NCBI GenBank assembly: GCA_027627225.1
Contig: CM051029.1
Span: 14,264,159 to 14,328,158, forward strand
Direction of reading: 5' to 3'
From: Congeria kusceri
Taxonomy: Eukaryota > Mollusca > Bivalvia > Myida > Dreissenidae
Length of the DNA stretch: 64,000 nucleotides
The position numbers and the translations under genes are program-made. How positions within the stretch are numbered: position 1 is the stretch's first letter; the number at the start of each line of letters is the position of its first letter. Of this stretch, positions 11,472 through 24,389 are shown one piece after another. The notes beneath the pieces were generated by a model. That model had not been told where the DNA came from. It was given only the letters and a program-made list of their open reading frames with translations, and ran no database searches.

Positions 11472-11756
11472 TTAATCTTTTTCAAAGTACTCTTCATTAA
11501 ACATAATGTACGCTCTTATACCCTCAATACACAAGTATAAGAAACAACCCCTGTATGCGTTAGTTTGAATGTTAGAAATGGCGGCCTCCACAGCTCTGGA
11601 AAGCGTGTCGATGTCGTCAATATTATTGTTGATACATATCGCATACTCCCTCCACATTTTTATAAGAATACAAGTTTGATAATTAATTAAATCGTCAAAA
11701 CCAGTAGTAGTTGTGGTGGTGTTTAAGTAATGGGGTGCATTCTTGCAACGATACAT
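11472..11756 (-). CDS. Unrecognised 94-residue open frame
   Basis: This minus-strand frame has an ATG, a TAA and mixed, non-repetitive codons, and its base composition is richer than the surroundings. The protein has a helical-looking C-terminal half (LSRAVEAAISNIQTNAYRG, then IEGIRAYIMFNEEYFEKD), no signal peptide, no membrane helix and several Cys. It could be a small gene, the last exon of one (AAAGCAG precedes the ATG), or a fossil of a mobile element. I do not recognise the family. Confidence 0.35.
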   Translation of the reverse strand: MYRCKNAPHYLNTTTTTTGFDDLINYQTCILIKMWREYAICINNNIDDIDTLSRAVEAAISNIQTNAYRGCFLYLCIEGIRAYIMFNEEYFEKD

Positions 11757-14495
11757 CTGCTTTAAGTTAGTTGCGTTACGTTGTTACGCAATATTCTCAA
11801 TGCAACCTGACTTAAATGTACGCTTTTTCATAAACCCCTCGCGTTTTTAAGTCAGAAAATGATCTTAATCAGATATCGCCACAAATTAGTATTTATTAAT
11901 ACAATTACTTATATCTTAACGCTAAAATATATATGAAAGGACATACATTTCTATCGGGAAAACAAATGTTCGCTTGATAAGATAACAGTTTGCTTAAGAA
12001 TTTACGGTAGTTAAGATAAGACAATTGTGTTCGACGACTTTAGATATCCGTTTTGTTGGGCAATTATTGGCCAGTTATTTTGTCAAACATAATGATGTTG
12101 AATTTTGAAATATATAGAGTTCATTTTGTGATTCATAATTCTTCAAATTAGTATTCAAAAGTAGTTTTTGAGACAATGGAAGCACAGTGTATTCTTTAAA
12201 CCTTGTGATAAAGTAATTTTAAGAATTAAACAATTTACAATGATCAGGACTTTAATGTCTAATGCTTAACGTTAAATAATTTGAACTTGAGAATTTCCAA
12301 ATCGTCTATTTGAACTAAAACTTACTTTTGTAAAATTCAAACTCAAGTACCATTGATTGATCTAAACCATATATTTTAATACTGCGTATCGATATATAAT
12401 GATACATGAAATGCCGAGGAGTGTTATAAACACCAATTCTTATCCGAAGTTTGCAATCTATGGTACGACATATGGTGACATGTCGTTTTTTGGAATGTTG
12501 GGTTTTCTTACAGAGTTTTATCAAAATTAATGTAAGTGCACTCGCATAAATATGCGCTATGTCTGGCAGTAGATTCATGTATTGATAGACGTTTCGATCA
12601 TAAGTGTTTTAAATACATTAGATGATATACACTTAAAGCAGCAAAAATATAACTCAGTTTGGATAAAGTGTTTTTATGTCCTGTAAATCAAACCAACATA
12701 TCAACTCGCAGTAAGCTTGAAATATGTTCATTTGAAACATTAGTAATGCAATCTAGGTTCTACTATAAATAGTTCATGAAGAGGACACCGGTTGTTCGAT
12801 AAAATTATATTGTTGGGGGATGTTTCTGAAGAGGATACCAGTTGTTCGAAGAAAGTATATTGTTTGGGGATGTTCATGTGTGTTTTACGTTTCAGATACA
12901 TGGGTTGCACATGAAGTATTGTGTTGTCGTGTTGGGCACAATGCCAAAGTTGTAATATTTCAAACAAAAATGTATAATTTGATTGCTGATATGATGAGAC
13001 ATGCTATTCACGTCCAGTCCTACAGAAATTAACGTTAATTTTGTTTATTATTAAAGATGACATTGTCTGGGCAGTGATTATAAAGCCAAAACTGTGGTTG
13101 TTGGGCAACGGTCTCAAAACGGTTAGGGAGGATCCGTTTATTTCAGTATTGACCAGTGCAAGGGGGATCATTGGTGTGTGGTCACAAAAGGGGAGTTGCT
13201 ATATTTTGATGGTAACCTTCTGTTAGCACTAGTACTTAAATTTGTTTACAATATGTCATTGATCTTATTTTATTTTACTTAAAGCCGTTCCGTCGAAATA
13301 TCATTTTGACAATAACGGTGTTCCTCGCTACACGTATTATTTAAAGCTTAGATGCGATGGCAATATGATCTGAAAAGAAAATGTAACGCAAAAAGGGTCA
13401 GTACGTGGAAACAATAATCATCTTTTTTTTTTATTCTTACCGCATTATTGTTATTGTTGTTATTGCTACAAGGAAGACGTAGAAATTTAATTACAGACGA
13501 AATAATAATTATTAAGTTTATTCCGAATTGTATTGTTCTCTAAAGTATTAACACCGTGCCAATACCGATTTTATTGTCCGTGTGTCAATAATGTAAATCA
13601 CAACCTCCATAGATTGTAACCTTGAACACTATTACGCGTATTTTATCTTATATTTACTTGCTCTGATAAGCGACAGAGCCGTGTTATACTGTTTGTCACT
13701 TTACACGAAACAAACACAGTAATCAATGAAAGGGAAGCAATCGAATTAATAATTTTGTGCGCTTATTTATATTAGTTTAAATAAAGAATACACAGAGGGG
13801 ATATTAAGGTTCGATGATTTAGTTCCCTCTTAATACACTGATAAAGTTTATAGCACGTTCTTTTTATATTTAATGTAATTATTTCTGGAATACATGAGAC
13901 TGTGCAAAAAGCAAACACTGTTTCTTCTGGCCCGCGCCTAAACATGTCAAAACGTATGAGTGGTGTGTGCGTGTAATGCGTGTTTAATTAAATATATAAA
14001 TACTGTTTTGACTAAACAGTCAATTTCATATTGTACGATAGTTAAGCCTATATGTCGTTATGATGTACAATTCTCAAGTTGTAAAATCAGTCTCTAGACT
14101 TAACTCAAGTGCATGAGTGTCGGTATGTCAATTCGGTGACTGCTCCATTTATTTTAGCTGAAGCTCAGCTAAGAAAGTTTTATTACAGCGCTAAATATAA
14201 AAATTCCGAAATAAAAATAAAATAAAAGTAAAATGAATATGTAACCGGAAAATCTAAAGTACTCGTTAGCCTTATTGTAAGGGTAATTTTAACTCGGCCA
14301 ATGATACGAGGTACTACGGTACTACGTATACATACCAGTATTGGAAAATGTTTATTCTCTTATGTTGTATTTTACTTATGCTGTATGTTAACCTTGTCGC
14401 GACCACATTCCTCTGTTTGTCATTCATAGTTAAATTTGTCGCGATCACATGTCTGCGTTGATTTTGTGTGAGTACGTTTTGTTTGTTTTTGTTCT
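11757..14495. other. Intergenic AT-rich DNA
   Basis: No supported gene. A 50-base tandem duplication lies at 12777-12876. TTTATT at 14351-14356 could be the minus-strand polyadenylation signal (AATAAA) of the receptor ending at 14496, about 140 bases beyond its stop. Confidence 0.45.
12777..12876. repeat. Two-copy 50-bp tandem duplication
   Basis: Two adjacent copies begin TGAAGAGGA(C/T)ACC(G/A)GTTGTTCGA and end GGGGATGTT; they differ by scattered substitutions. Confidence 0.7.
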
Positions 14496-14620
14496 TCAGA
14501 AGTCCATGTCGGGGTTAACATCTTCCATATTGATGTAATCTTCTTCCCTTGATTTTATACCGCGGTCGTCGCCGCTTGGTTTTGTATACCTTACGGCATC
14601 TCGTCTGCACAATTCCACCA
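14496..14620 (-). CDS. C-terminal cytoplasmic exon (YINM)
   Basis: The acceptor is a weak TTGGAAG and the exon enters in phase 1. It has 41 codons including the TGA stop. Residues run CRRDAVRYTKPSGDDRG and then EEDYINMEDVNPDMDF; YINM is at 14526-14537. No premature stop. Confidence 0.6.
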
Positions 14621-15544
14621 CTTCCAATTGTTAAAACAATGTCATAGAATATACTTGTTTAGAGTAGCAATAATTTATTCTCAAAATAATATACAATTAC
14701 AGTTTTTTGTTCAAAAATGATTAACTTATTGTGTTTTAACACGTAGGTAGACTGGACCTAAGCATAAATGAGAGTTCAATTCAAAGCTAGGTCTGTGAAA
14801 AAATAATCATAACGCAAATGCATAAATCAAATAGTGAGATTACGCTATGCTAAGATGCAAACATTGTATCATACACATGTAACGCGTATATCGTGGTTGC
14901 ATGAACGGCGCAATCAGTTTCACTGTGAGAAATTAAAAACCCCGAATATCAAACAAAGTCGAATTTCAAGTCAGCTCTTAGAAAATCAAATCTAATGGGA
15001 CAATTGTGACATGAAATCTTCTACATTCGGATCGACATTTCACGCAGACTATTCCAAACTCTACAATACATTTAAAATGTGGGTGTAAGGGTTTGCTCAA
15101 AATACCGCTTTGAAATTAACTTTCATTCTTGATTATCTCGTTCACATCCCGGTTTACTCTGATGTTTTAGATTAGGTTCATGCACACTTATAATATATAT
15201 TTTATCCAGCTGTTACACAAAAACAATATCTAATCACACTTACCTTTCTGGATAAAAATACACGCCCCTGCACTTGACACCAATCCACCAGCAACAGGGC
15301 CAAGATTTAATGCCAATGGGCATTTGTCTGAGCGGACTGGATAATAGAGGATTAAGCACTGAATATATTCTGATGTAAAAACCTTTACGTGTATAACCGT
15401 ATAAGAATAAGAAAAGGGATTTGCATACGAATAATTTATTTCATTCACTAACACTAATAATATTAATGCAACCAGTGTATTTTCCTTGGTGTATGTTGTC
15501 GAAACACTTACTGGACGTCACGGAAACTGGTATCGTAGTGTGTT
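14496..15544 (-). CDS. 3' part of a second transmembrane receptor with YINM tail
   Basis: Three minus-strand exons join in frame: stalk 15512-15544, membrane helix 15244-15336 and tail 14496-14620. Each begins after an AG and the first two end at GTAAGT; all junctions are phase 1, as in the Ig/FN3 receptors here. The helix is PLALNLGPVAGGLVSSAGACIFI, followed by QK. The tail is basic, then acidic (SREEDYINMEDVNPDMDF), with a YxxM/YxN motif near the C-terminus like the YVNM of the gene at 4388. No Ig or lectin exons were found upstream on this strand between 15545 and 17500, so the ectodomain is unknown, distant or lost. Whether the gene is alive cannot be told from three exons. Confidence 0.62.
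15244..15336 (-). CDS. Transmembrane exon
   Basis: Acceptor ATTATCCAG, donor GTAAGT, phase 1-1, 93 bases. The glycine/alanine-rich helix (GPVAGGLVSSAG) resembles the GGVVGGVLG helix of the plus-strand receptor. Confidence 0.65.
15512..15544 (-). CDS. Short stalk exon
   Basis: Acceptor TTTTTATTTCAG, donor GTAAGT, phase 1-1, 33 bases. It encodes HTTIPVSVTS, a Ser/Thr-rich juxtamembrane stalk. Confidence 0.5.
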
Positions 15545-16913
<1,369 letters not shown>

Positions 16914-17547
16914 CAAAAATTTGAAGAACATTCTTCAAATTTGTAATACCTCACAACACGTAAACTGGGTTTTGTAGTTTGTGTTTATGCGTGTGTATGC
17001 GTGTGTTGTTGAGAGGTGTATTTACTTAGTTAATGATACTATAGTTTGCTACATATATACATGAAACATTTTTATAATCGTATTATTAAATGAAGAAATC
17101 CTAAACCGAATCGGGCAAATACTCAAACTATGTTACATGTAGAGAACAATCGTCTAGTATTCTTATGTATTGTGTTGTCTTGTTATATTTTGTTAAAAAT
17201 ATTCTCAGTGTTCACAAAGTTAAACATCACACGTGTCGCTACTAAATAAGAAATATCTTATTAAATGACATTTATTCGTCAGACACGATATATAAAGGAA
17301 CTATATGGGGAAACACAGTATGTATTCTTGAAGAAAAAAAAACAAGCATGAAATAAAACAAAAGAATCAAGCCGTTGTCTGAACCACTTAAGTGAAATAA
17401 AATACGAATACACTGAATTCAACAATATCCTCTTTTTATTCGGAAAAAGTTTATTTCTACTACAAGTTTAAATACTGCATACGATGTTTATCATCTATTG
17501 AAAGATTTAATCAATCCAATCTTATGTTGGATAATATACAATTTTAG

Positions 17548-17874
17548 AAGACCCGATGTCATTAGAAATGCACGCAGCTCAGGTTGGAGAACAAAAAATG
17601 TACGGTTGTCGTTCGATTATAGTTGAAATAGCAAGCAGTAATACAGGTGGAATGTCACAAAGAAGGTACACGCATAGGACAGTGCAATTTATTTTGTTGT
17701 GTAATCGAGAGAAAATCGAGACAAAATATGTTGGTGTGTTCAATATGGCTTCATCAACGGGCGTATTGACAGTGTATGTTGATATAATAACACTCAATGA
17801 CAACATATCTGGAACTTACAGATGCTCAAAAGCAAACAGCGAAGAGTCCAAGACCATCAATATTCAAATAGCAA
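17548..17874 (+). CDS. V-like Ig domain exon, open frame (copy 2)
   Basis: Acceptor ATTTTAG, donor GTAAGT, phase 1-1, no stop in 108 codons. The domain runs from QKMYGCRS (B strand) to DNISGTYRCSKANSEE (F strand) and ends INIQIAS. It is the intact distal domain of an otherwise broken copy and has no counterpart identified upstream of 4388. Confidence 0.65.
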
Positions 17875-17944
17875 GTAAGTAATTTGAATTGCATTTGTTT
17901 CAAATACTACTTTTTCAAAAAAAACTTATACTACTGTTATCACC

Positions 17945-18024
17945 AGTAGTAGTAGTAGTAATTGTAGTAGTAGTAGTAGAAGTAGTAGCAGTAGTAGTAG
18001 TAATAGTAGTAGTGGTAGTAGTTG

Positions 18025-18059
<35 letters not shown>

Positions 18060-18160
18060 ATGGTAGTAGTAGAAGTAGTAGTAGTAGCATTATTAGTAGT
18101 AGTAGCAGTAGTAGTAGTAGTAGTAGTAGTGGTAATAGTAGTAGCAGTAGTAAGCAGTAA
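17945..18160. repeat. (TAG)n microsatellite
   Basis: An imperfect TAG/GTA trinucleotide array inside the intron between the V-like and first Ig exon of copy 2. The poly-Val frame is an artefact. Confidence 0.95.
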
Positions 18161-18355
18161 GTTGTTTTTGTTACTGTTGCTGTTGTTTTTTTAGAAGTTC
18201 TAGTAGTCCTAGTTGTTGCTTCTTTGGCTAGTTATTGTAGTATGAGTAGTAGTAGTAAAGGACACTGCAATGATATGATAGCTACATATGTGTATAGGTG
18301 TTAACGAATGACGCCTAAAATTCATACATCATGAATTTTATAATTAAATTTTCAG

Positions 18356-18650
18356 TTCAACTCACCTTGTTGGAAATGCATCCACCGACTAATTCTACGT
18401 ACCCTGTTTACAATAAACTATTGACGTATCATCACTTCACAAACATGACTTGCTTTAACTATGCAGTGGTTTATTGATAACATTACATTTACTGACCGTG
18501 TTGATTATGTATACAGTTCTGAAAGAGCAACAAGCATTTTGAAATATATTCCATCAGCAAATATCAGCAAATATATGTCATGTGTTTCGACATATGTGTA
18601 TAAAACTGTCAATATTACACTTAATAACACTACTCAAATGGAAATTCAAT
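18356..18650 (+). pseudogene. Ig domain 1 exon, frameshifted (copy 2)
   Basis: The TTTTCAG acceptor and GTAAGT donor survive. Similarity to 4388-4693 is clear at the domain start, QWFIDN and MSCVSTY, but a net few-base loss before the C-strand Trp puts the second half out of frame. Confidence 0.8.
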
Positions 18651-19114
18651 GTAAGTTATTCGACGTATACACTATTTTTGTCACTTTAATATACATGTGA
18701 TAAAACGCGTATAAATAGCGTGTTAAAAGTTAGTGTGTCTTTTAAACTCGTTACTAGAACGTCACACACAATGATAAATGTGATACTAGATTTATAGTGG
18801 TAATGTGTACGGAGATCAATACGTTGCGATGATAATAATATGTTTGTACAAGATTAAACTCTAACACTAAATAGTTTGTTAACCAACATATATAGTGGGT
18901 GTTTATTATATATTTGTGCATGTGGCGTGCGGCGTTTATATTGTGTTTTATTCAGTATCACTATACAATAGTTTTGGTTTCCTTTTCATGTGAGGAATGC
19001 TTGTAGAGATCTTGGTACAAATGCATGCTCATTGTTTACTTTTCAAGGTGGATGCGTTGTGAGCATATAAACATGATTCTTTTCAGAATCAAATATACAT
19101 TATTATCGTTTTAG

Positions 19115-19411
19115 TTAGTGTTTCCAAACCTACCGTTACAATGAATAACGTTGATGTATGAGGAATTGTAACTGTAATAGAAGGTAGACCGGTGGAGTTG
19201 AAATGTTCGTCTTCAGGGTATCCATCTCCATCATGCCGCTGGATTTATCTCAGCAAAGCAGTTAATATCGCTGTTTTAGCTAGATAGTACAATCGCTCTT
19301 CCAATGGTTTCAACGTCTCCTGTGAAGCCTGCAACATGTTCCTTTTTCTAAATGGAACCACGAGTACAAGGTCTTCGAAATCCAATACTTCGCTTACATT
19401 GAATGTGCTAT
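19115..19411 (+). pseudogene. Ig domain 2 exon, stops and lost donor (copy 2)
   Basis: Matches 4912-5202 (VSKPTVTMNN, LKCSSSGYPSPS, NGTTST). It has an in-frame TGA near the start, and the donor is ATAAGT where the intact gene has GTAAGT. Confidence 0.85.
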
Positions 19412-19581
19412 ATAAGTTCATGTATTACATGTAATGAGTATGTGTATATATAATATGCAATGCTTAGTTATAATTCCCGTTTTAGGATAATTATTTCGTT
19501 AAATCGTTAAATCATTAACCACTTTAAGCATGGACACGTACATTATGCTAACAACACACATTGTTTTATTTACACCTTGAG

Positions 19582-19860
19582 ATCCCTTTGCAACGGTGCA
19601 GTTTAGTGTGTATCACCCACACAAGACAGAACTTGCTGATGCCAATATCAGAGTAGTGAGAGGAGACAACTTTAGCATTCAATGTGAATCAGATGCCAAT
19701 TCAAGAGCTACAGTATTCTGGAACAGACAACAAACCAACACATCAATACTGACACTTACAAATATACAGCAAGACATGGTGTGGATTTGTTATGCCTTTA
19801 ACATCATGGAAGGAACTTAACAGGAAACTGCAACAGATACACTGTTTGCCACTGTTTTAT
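19582..19860 (+). pseudogene. Ig domain 3 exon, premature stop (copy 2)
   Basis: Matches 5326-5613 (NIRVVRGDNFSIQCESDAN, VFWNRQ, MVWICYAFNIM). A TAA follows GluGlyThr. The GTAAGT donor is intact. Confidence 0.85.
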
Positions 19861-20043
19861 GTAAGTTAATTGTTATTAATATACAAGTACGTGTAATAGT
19901 TAATGCAACAATATAGGAGCTTATTTCTTTTGACGGAAAACGTTTTAATCTCTACAAATGCAATAATGCACGATATGTGTGGTTTAAAGAATTATGAAAA
20001 TAATTAAAATATAATACAAATACCGACATATCAACATTTGCAG

Positions 20044-20204
20044 ATGCTCCTGGCGCCCCCGCTATCTCGTTTGGCATACCTGACCAACCCAGCATCGGGA
20101 ATGTAACGACCGGTGGCAATATAACCGTAATAGAAGGCAGCTCTCTTCAGCTGGTATGCTCTGCTGAGAGCCTACCAGCGTCCATTAGCTTGCGTAAGGG
20201 CTAA
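20044..20204 (+). pseudogene. Half of Ig domain 4 exon (copy 2)
   Basis: After a TTTGCAG acceptor the frame matches the first half of 6112-6417 through SLQLVCSAESLPAS. It then runs into TAA, with no C-strand Trp, F strand or donor. A deletion from here removes the rest of domain 4 and all of domains 5 and 6. Confidence 0.8.
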
Positions 20205-20298
20205 TAAGTATGCGTTACCTCACTGTCGTTGTATCTGATTATCAAGAAATGTATATAAACAGTTTTGTTACATCCGTTTAAATACAGATATTTTTCAG

Positions 20299-20592
20299 AC
20301 GGCGCAAGCATAGGAAGATTCAAAGAAAACGGTTATCAAAGCTCCATCACTGTTGGCCAAGGTGAACCCATATAAATTGTGTGTGAAACAGACGGTGACC
20401 CGAAACCTGTTGTTAGTATCATTAATGCAACAGGTGGCAGTAAAAAACTTTTAATAGAGACTGAAGCACATACAGCCAAATCTTACATTCACCGATCAAG
20501 ATGTGAATATTATGGCAGCAGTAATAAATGCATGGCACAAAATAGATTTAACAAAGAACAGCAGCAGCAAATACTTGCTGTCTTCGTTAATT
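20299..20592 (+). pseudogene. Ig domain 7 exon, stop and lost donor (copy 2)
   Basis: Matches 7847-8140 through GDPKPVVSIINATGG and CEYYGSSNKCMAQNRFN. TAA falls just before the B-strand Cys, and the donor is ATAAGT. Confidence 0.85.
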
Positions 20593-20715
20593 ATAAGTAA
20601 TATGTATACTATATCGTACGGAATAACTAATGAATATAAAATAATCATTCCCAGCAAATAATATATTCATTACAAAGCAATTAAATTTGTATTTATATGT
20701 TTTTTTCCTGCAAAG

Positions 20716-21030
20716 TTTCGCCAAGAGCGTCGCCATTTTCACCTCCAATAATAGATTTGTACAGTGCTCCTAACGACTCAGCTGTGTTCACATTTACAAT
20801 AAAAGCCTATCCTGAACCAAATACTTCGGACTTCACGTAGTACAAGCATGAAGATTGTGAATTGAAGGCTTTATCCAACGAAGGCAATATCCTGATCAAT
20901 ATATCTGATAGCAAAATGCAGACGAGACTGACAATACTACGTGTGCACGTTGACGATTATGCATAATATATGGCGAACGTTTCCAATACAGTGGGTTCAA
21001 TATCGGAATCCTTTACTTTACATGCACGTT
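20716..21030 (+). pseudogene. Ig domain 8 exon, two stops (copy 2)
   Basis: Matches 8247-8564 from PRASPFSPPI to VSNTVGS. The core Trp is TAG, and TAA replaces a Glu before the F strand. The acceptor AAAG and donor GTAAGT remain. Confidence 0.85.
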
Positions 21031-21185
21031 GTAAGTATATTTTACACTAATGTTTAAGAAAGATGATACATTTCATTTCCTTATATTTGAAAACAAAATA
21101 AAGGCAATATATTGAAGTGTATTGTAAATGCGTCGATCGTGAAGTAAGAATACCTGTATTTAATTGATTGTATATACTGTTACAG

Positions 21186-21451
21186 CCAGACCCGAAGTCC
21201 CATAAGAATTGCATGAAAGTGAAGTAGGCAAAACGGAACTGAAGGAGATGAACAACATTTTACTATTCGGTACAAACAAGTTGATGTTGACAACTGGAGG
21301 GATATCTACCTAGCAAGTTATAAAGGCTACAACTGGACTATTGAAGGGTTAAAAAGTGACGCGGCTTACCAACTAAAAATGCTGGCGCAACACACAATTG
21401 GCAAATCAGATTGGACGGAGGAAATATCAGAAACTACGCTTGCGGACGCAG
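21186..21451 (+). pseudogene. FN3 exon, stop and deletion (copy 2)
   Basis: Matches 8722-9018, with TAA after PEVP and a deletion removing the B-strand Trp. The C-terminal half (YQLKMLAQHTIGKSDWTEE) is well kept, and the GTAATT donor is plausible. Confidence 0.85.
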
Positions 21452-21565
21452 GTAATTTCAAATGTTAAAGACACGCACTTAAAACTGAAAACTGTAGACC
21501 GGAAAAGGAAAATTCTATGTTTGCACTTTATTGTTCTTTTTATTTGTCTATTTGTTATATTACAG

Positions 21566-21673
21566 TTGAGAAGGGCTCGGCTACACCTGATATTGGTGGT
21601 GCAATAGGTGCTGCTGCAGGAGTTGGCATAATTATCGCTTTTATAGTTGTGATATGGATATACAAACTTTTGG
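21566..21673 (+). CDS. Transmembrane exon, open frame (copy 2)
   Basis: Acceptor ATTACAG, donor GTAAAC, phase 1-1. EKGSATPDIGG leads into the helix GAAAGVGIIIAFIVVIWIY and KLL. No lesion, unlike its neighbours. Confidence 0.65.
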
Positions 21674-22683
21674 GTAAACCCACATAATTATAATAATGAT
21701 TCCTCTAGTATAGAGTACTGTCGGACTTACTGTAATATGACTGTACGTGTGATACATTTTTTTCAAGATATATCTATTGCATAAGTTGTTTTTTGTTTGT
21801 TTAAAGTTGTACATTACTTCTGCTTTAGGATTGTAAGAGACTGCTTTGGTGCAAATTATGACGCAATGGTAAGCTATGCTTTATATGTGCGGCTAATATT
21901 TGGCAGCATAGACATAATCATATTATAATTACAGTATACAATGGAAAGCTTAAATGACAGTAATTTATTTGCATATCTATAATACAAACCACATTGCACA
22001 TTGGAAAAACAATTGTGTTAATTATTTCATAGTGTGCCTATGTTTAACTGAACAATATATTCTTTCTGCATCAATTAAAGGTACTTTATACAGGAAGCAA
22101 ACGTACAACAGGCGAACGAATTGGTAAAACAATATACATTACTCGTTGTTTGAGTATATATACATATTTAAAAGAGCAGTATTGAACAGAATATATACAT
22201 CGGATAAAATAATGTTCAGTGTCAAATTCAAAATAGTAATTATTGTAGATAAATAACAGTCTTTTCATCATTAAACATAGCGGTAATTTGCACAAGTCCC
22301 ATGCTTTTTTATGAAATTTGTACTTTGAACAGTAAAAATAAATTGTCATAATCGGGACAAGTCATTTTGAAGGCCGTCTATGAAACATGTTGTACATTAT
22401 TTGAAGTTTGAAATATATAATACATTCAACAATTTACAAAATCAAAATCACTTGTTTTGTTTCTGAACACTTGTAAGTAAATTTGCACAGTAAAACCGTC
22501 TTACTTTATTTATAATTGCCTATGTTTTATCAATATCTTAACTCAATCATGATACCACACTAGCATAGGTTTATTAGACGACCCATGACATTAAAATACC
22601 TTACTGACCACAATGACAGGATTTCTGCGTGCAAAAAGTAATTGAAAACAATTCCTTTTATGGGAAACTAAGAAACTTCTCGG
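21674..22683. other. Putative intron of copy 2
   Basis: Mostly featureless. A short segment at 22094-22123, between TATACAG and GTAAAA, ends GAATTG like tail exon 2 of the intact gene and may be its remnant. Confidence 0.25.
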
Positions 22684-23670
22684 AACTACTTTTTGTAGGC
22701 ATGGAATGTCGCTTAAGTCCTTAAAATATAAACAACGAATAGATCTGTACGATGATAACATTATAACGAAATAAATGATTACAACAAATAAGCATTATGC
22801 AAAAACATGCATCTATGGCACAGAACACCAACCAATAAAACATTAAAAAACTGATATTTTTTAAAGCTGAACATGTACAATCAGATATAACAAACATTGA
22901 AATTCATGAAGGAATTTGGTTTCATTGTGTGCCTGTTTATTTTATTTAAACAGAACATATGGCAAAAATTATGAAACCAAATCACTCAGACCATAAATTG
23001 TATTAACAATTAAAAAGAACTGCAAGGTAACAAATTATAAGTCAATACCTATACACAATCACATAGCTTCAGAGAAAACATTGTTGTTGTTACAGTACAG
23101 TCTTCAATATAAATGCAATGTTTTAGGAAAATGCTATTACGAGTAGTTATTGTATACATACACTTACATTTAAATATTGTAATAATAAGAAATCAAACAA
23201 TATAGCCAGGTAACAATTTAACAATCACGTTATTTGAAATGAAAGGTAAAAGTAAAAACAAAATGGTTTAAGAAATGGCTTTAACGAATAAAAACATTAT
23301 GTTTCAGTTAAAAAAATATTAGGAAATGAAAATAAGGAAAATGATGCTCAACCAATATTAGAATATGGAATTGAAAACAATATATATGTTGGTCAGCAAG
23401 AATTATTCAATTAAAATAAAATTTATAGTTAAATGCAGTTTGGAACTCATAGAAAGATAATCTGCTTATTGATAAAGTAAGACATGTCTACTAGAAAGTG
23501 TCTAAAATTTCACAACAATACTTGTACAGTTGCAACAACTTGTACATGTCAATTCGATGCTTTCACTGGCTATAAACCTGAAAAAATTAAAGAAATTCAG
23601 TCACCTTTTGAAAATAGCTTACAATAACATGAACAAAGCAACATATAAATGATTTAATTCATTATATAAA
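22684..23670. repeat. Dispersed repeat, longer copy
   Basis: It begins GAACTACTTTTTGTAGG and ends with a block containing CACCTTTTGAAAATAGCTTACA and an ACATATAAATGA-type end. Matching blocks occur in the same order at 58828-59135, where the middle is missing. No coding capacity seen. Confidence 0.65.
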
Positions 23671-23761
23671 TATTAAAATATTTTGCTCTTAAATGTTGAT
23701 TTACTAAGAAAGGCCAAGTGCAAGGATAATGTGCTCTTAAATATCAAGCTGGTATTACCAG

Positions 23762-23925
23762 GACACTCACCAACTGCTGACAACAAGAAAGCACATGATA
23801 CAGACGCTTTGTTGTACACGTCGTTGTCCTACGAATATTTTGCAGCACAAAATACACCATGCGAGCCCACATTAGCATCACAGCAGGCTGCATCTCTGAA
23901 TGCTGCAGTCGCGTTTCCTACCTAG
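23762..23925 (+). CDS. Possible terminal exon, unassigned
   Basis: After a TATTACCAG acceptor a phase-1 frame runs to TAG. It includes ADNKKAHDTDALLYTSLSYE, with a YTSL (YxxL) motif, and ends LNAAVAFPT. It is richer in G+C than its surroundings. By position it could be the tail of copy 2, and it shares DNK and YxxL with the intact tail, but the alignment is weak. It may belong to something else. Confidence 0.35.
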
Positions 23926-24389
23926 CAATAGTCAGTATCACATTTGATAGTAAATCCAATGTTGTTGTTTTTTTTTACTTTGAAATACGCTGCTGTTGTT
24001 TTTTTCTGTTGGATCTACGTTGTTGAATGTTCACATAGCACACATAAACTTTTGAAAAGTCGTTCATGTCAACTGAAGTTTACTTATTGTGTGTGTTAAT
24101 AGATAAAATAATTTAATGATATAAATGCATGTATATGATGTTCAATATTGCAATTATTAACAATTTATTGCTTCATTTCTTGTGTATATGTAAAATGTAT
24201 GTTAAAATGTTAGTGGTGATGATTGTATCTATAACTATGGTTCATGCGTAACTATTCATTAATATGGTTCAAACAAAGGTTTGATAACAGCAATATGTTT
24301 ACCACTGTAAAAAAAAGATGATTGTGTATGTTTCATATATCGATAGAAATGATTAATAACCTTAAGTTCATTTTGCTATTGATGTCTAA

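Larger units (their letters stand above)
17548..21673 (+). pseudogene. Decayed second copy of the Ig/FN3 receptor
   Basis: Nine exons align in order with the gene at 4388 plus one extra N-terminal V-like exon: V 17548-17874, Ig1 18356-18650, Ig2 19115-19411, Ig3 19582-19860, half of Ig4 20044-20204, Ig7 20299-20592, Ig8 20716-21030, FN3 21186-21451 and TM 21566-21673. Ig5 and Ig6 are gone. Lesions include a frameshift in Ig1, TGA in Ig2, TAA in Ig3 and Ig7, Trp-to-TAG in Ig8 and a deletion across the FN3 Trp. Two donors have changed from GTAAGT to ATAAGT (after Ig2 and Ig7). The V-like and TM exons remain open. A full-length product is impossible; a short product skipping the damaged symmetric exons is not excluded. 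No signal-peptide exon was identified, and tail exons are uncertain. Confidence 0.85.

Noticed and set aside
17889..18194. Poly-Val frame in copy 2
   Set aside because: TAG microsatellite in an intron.
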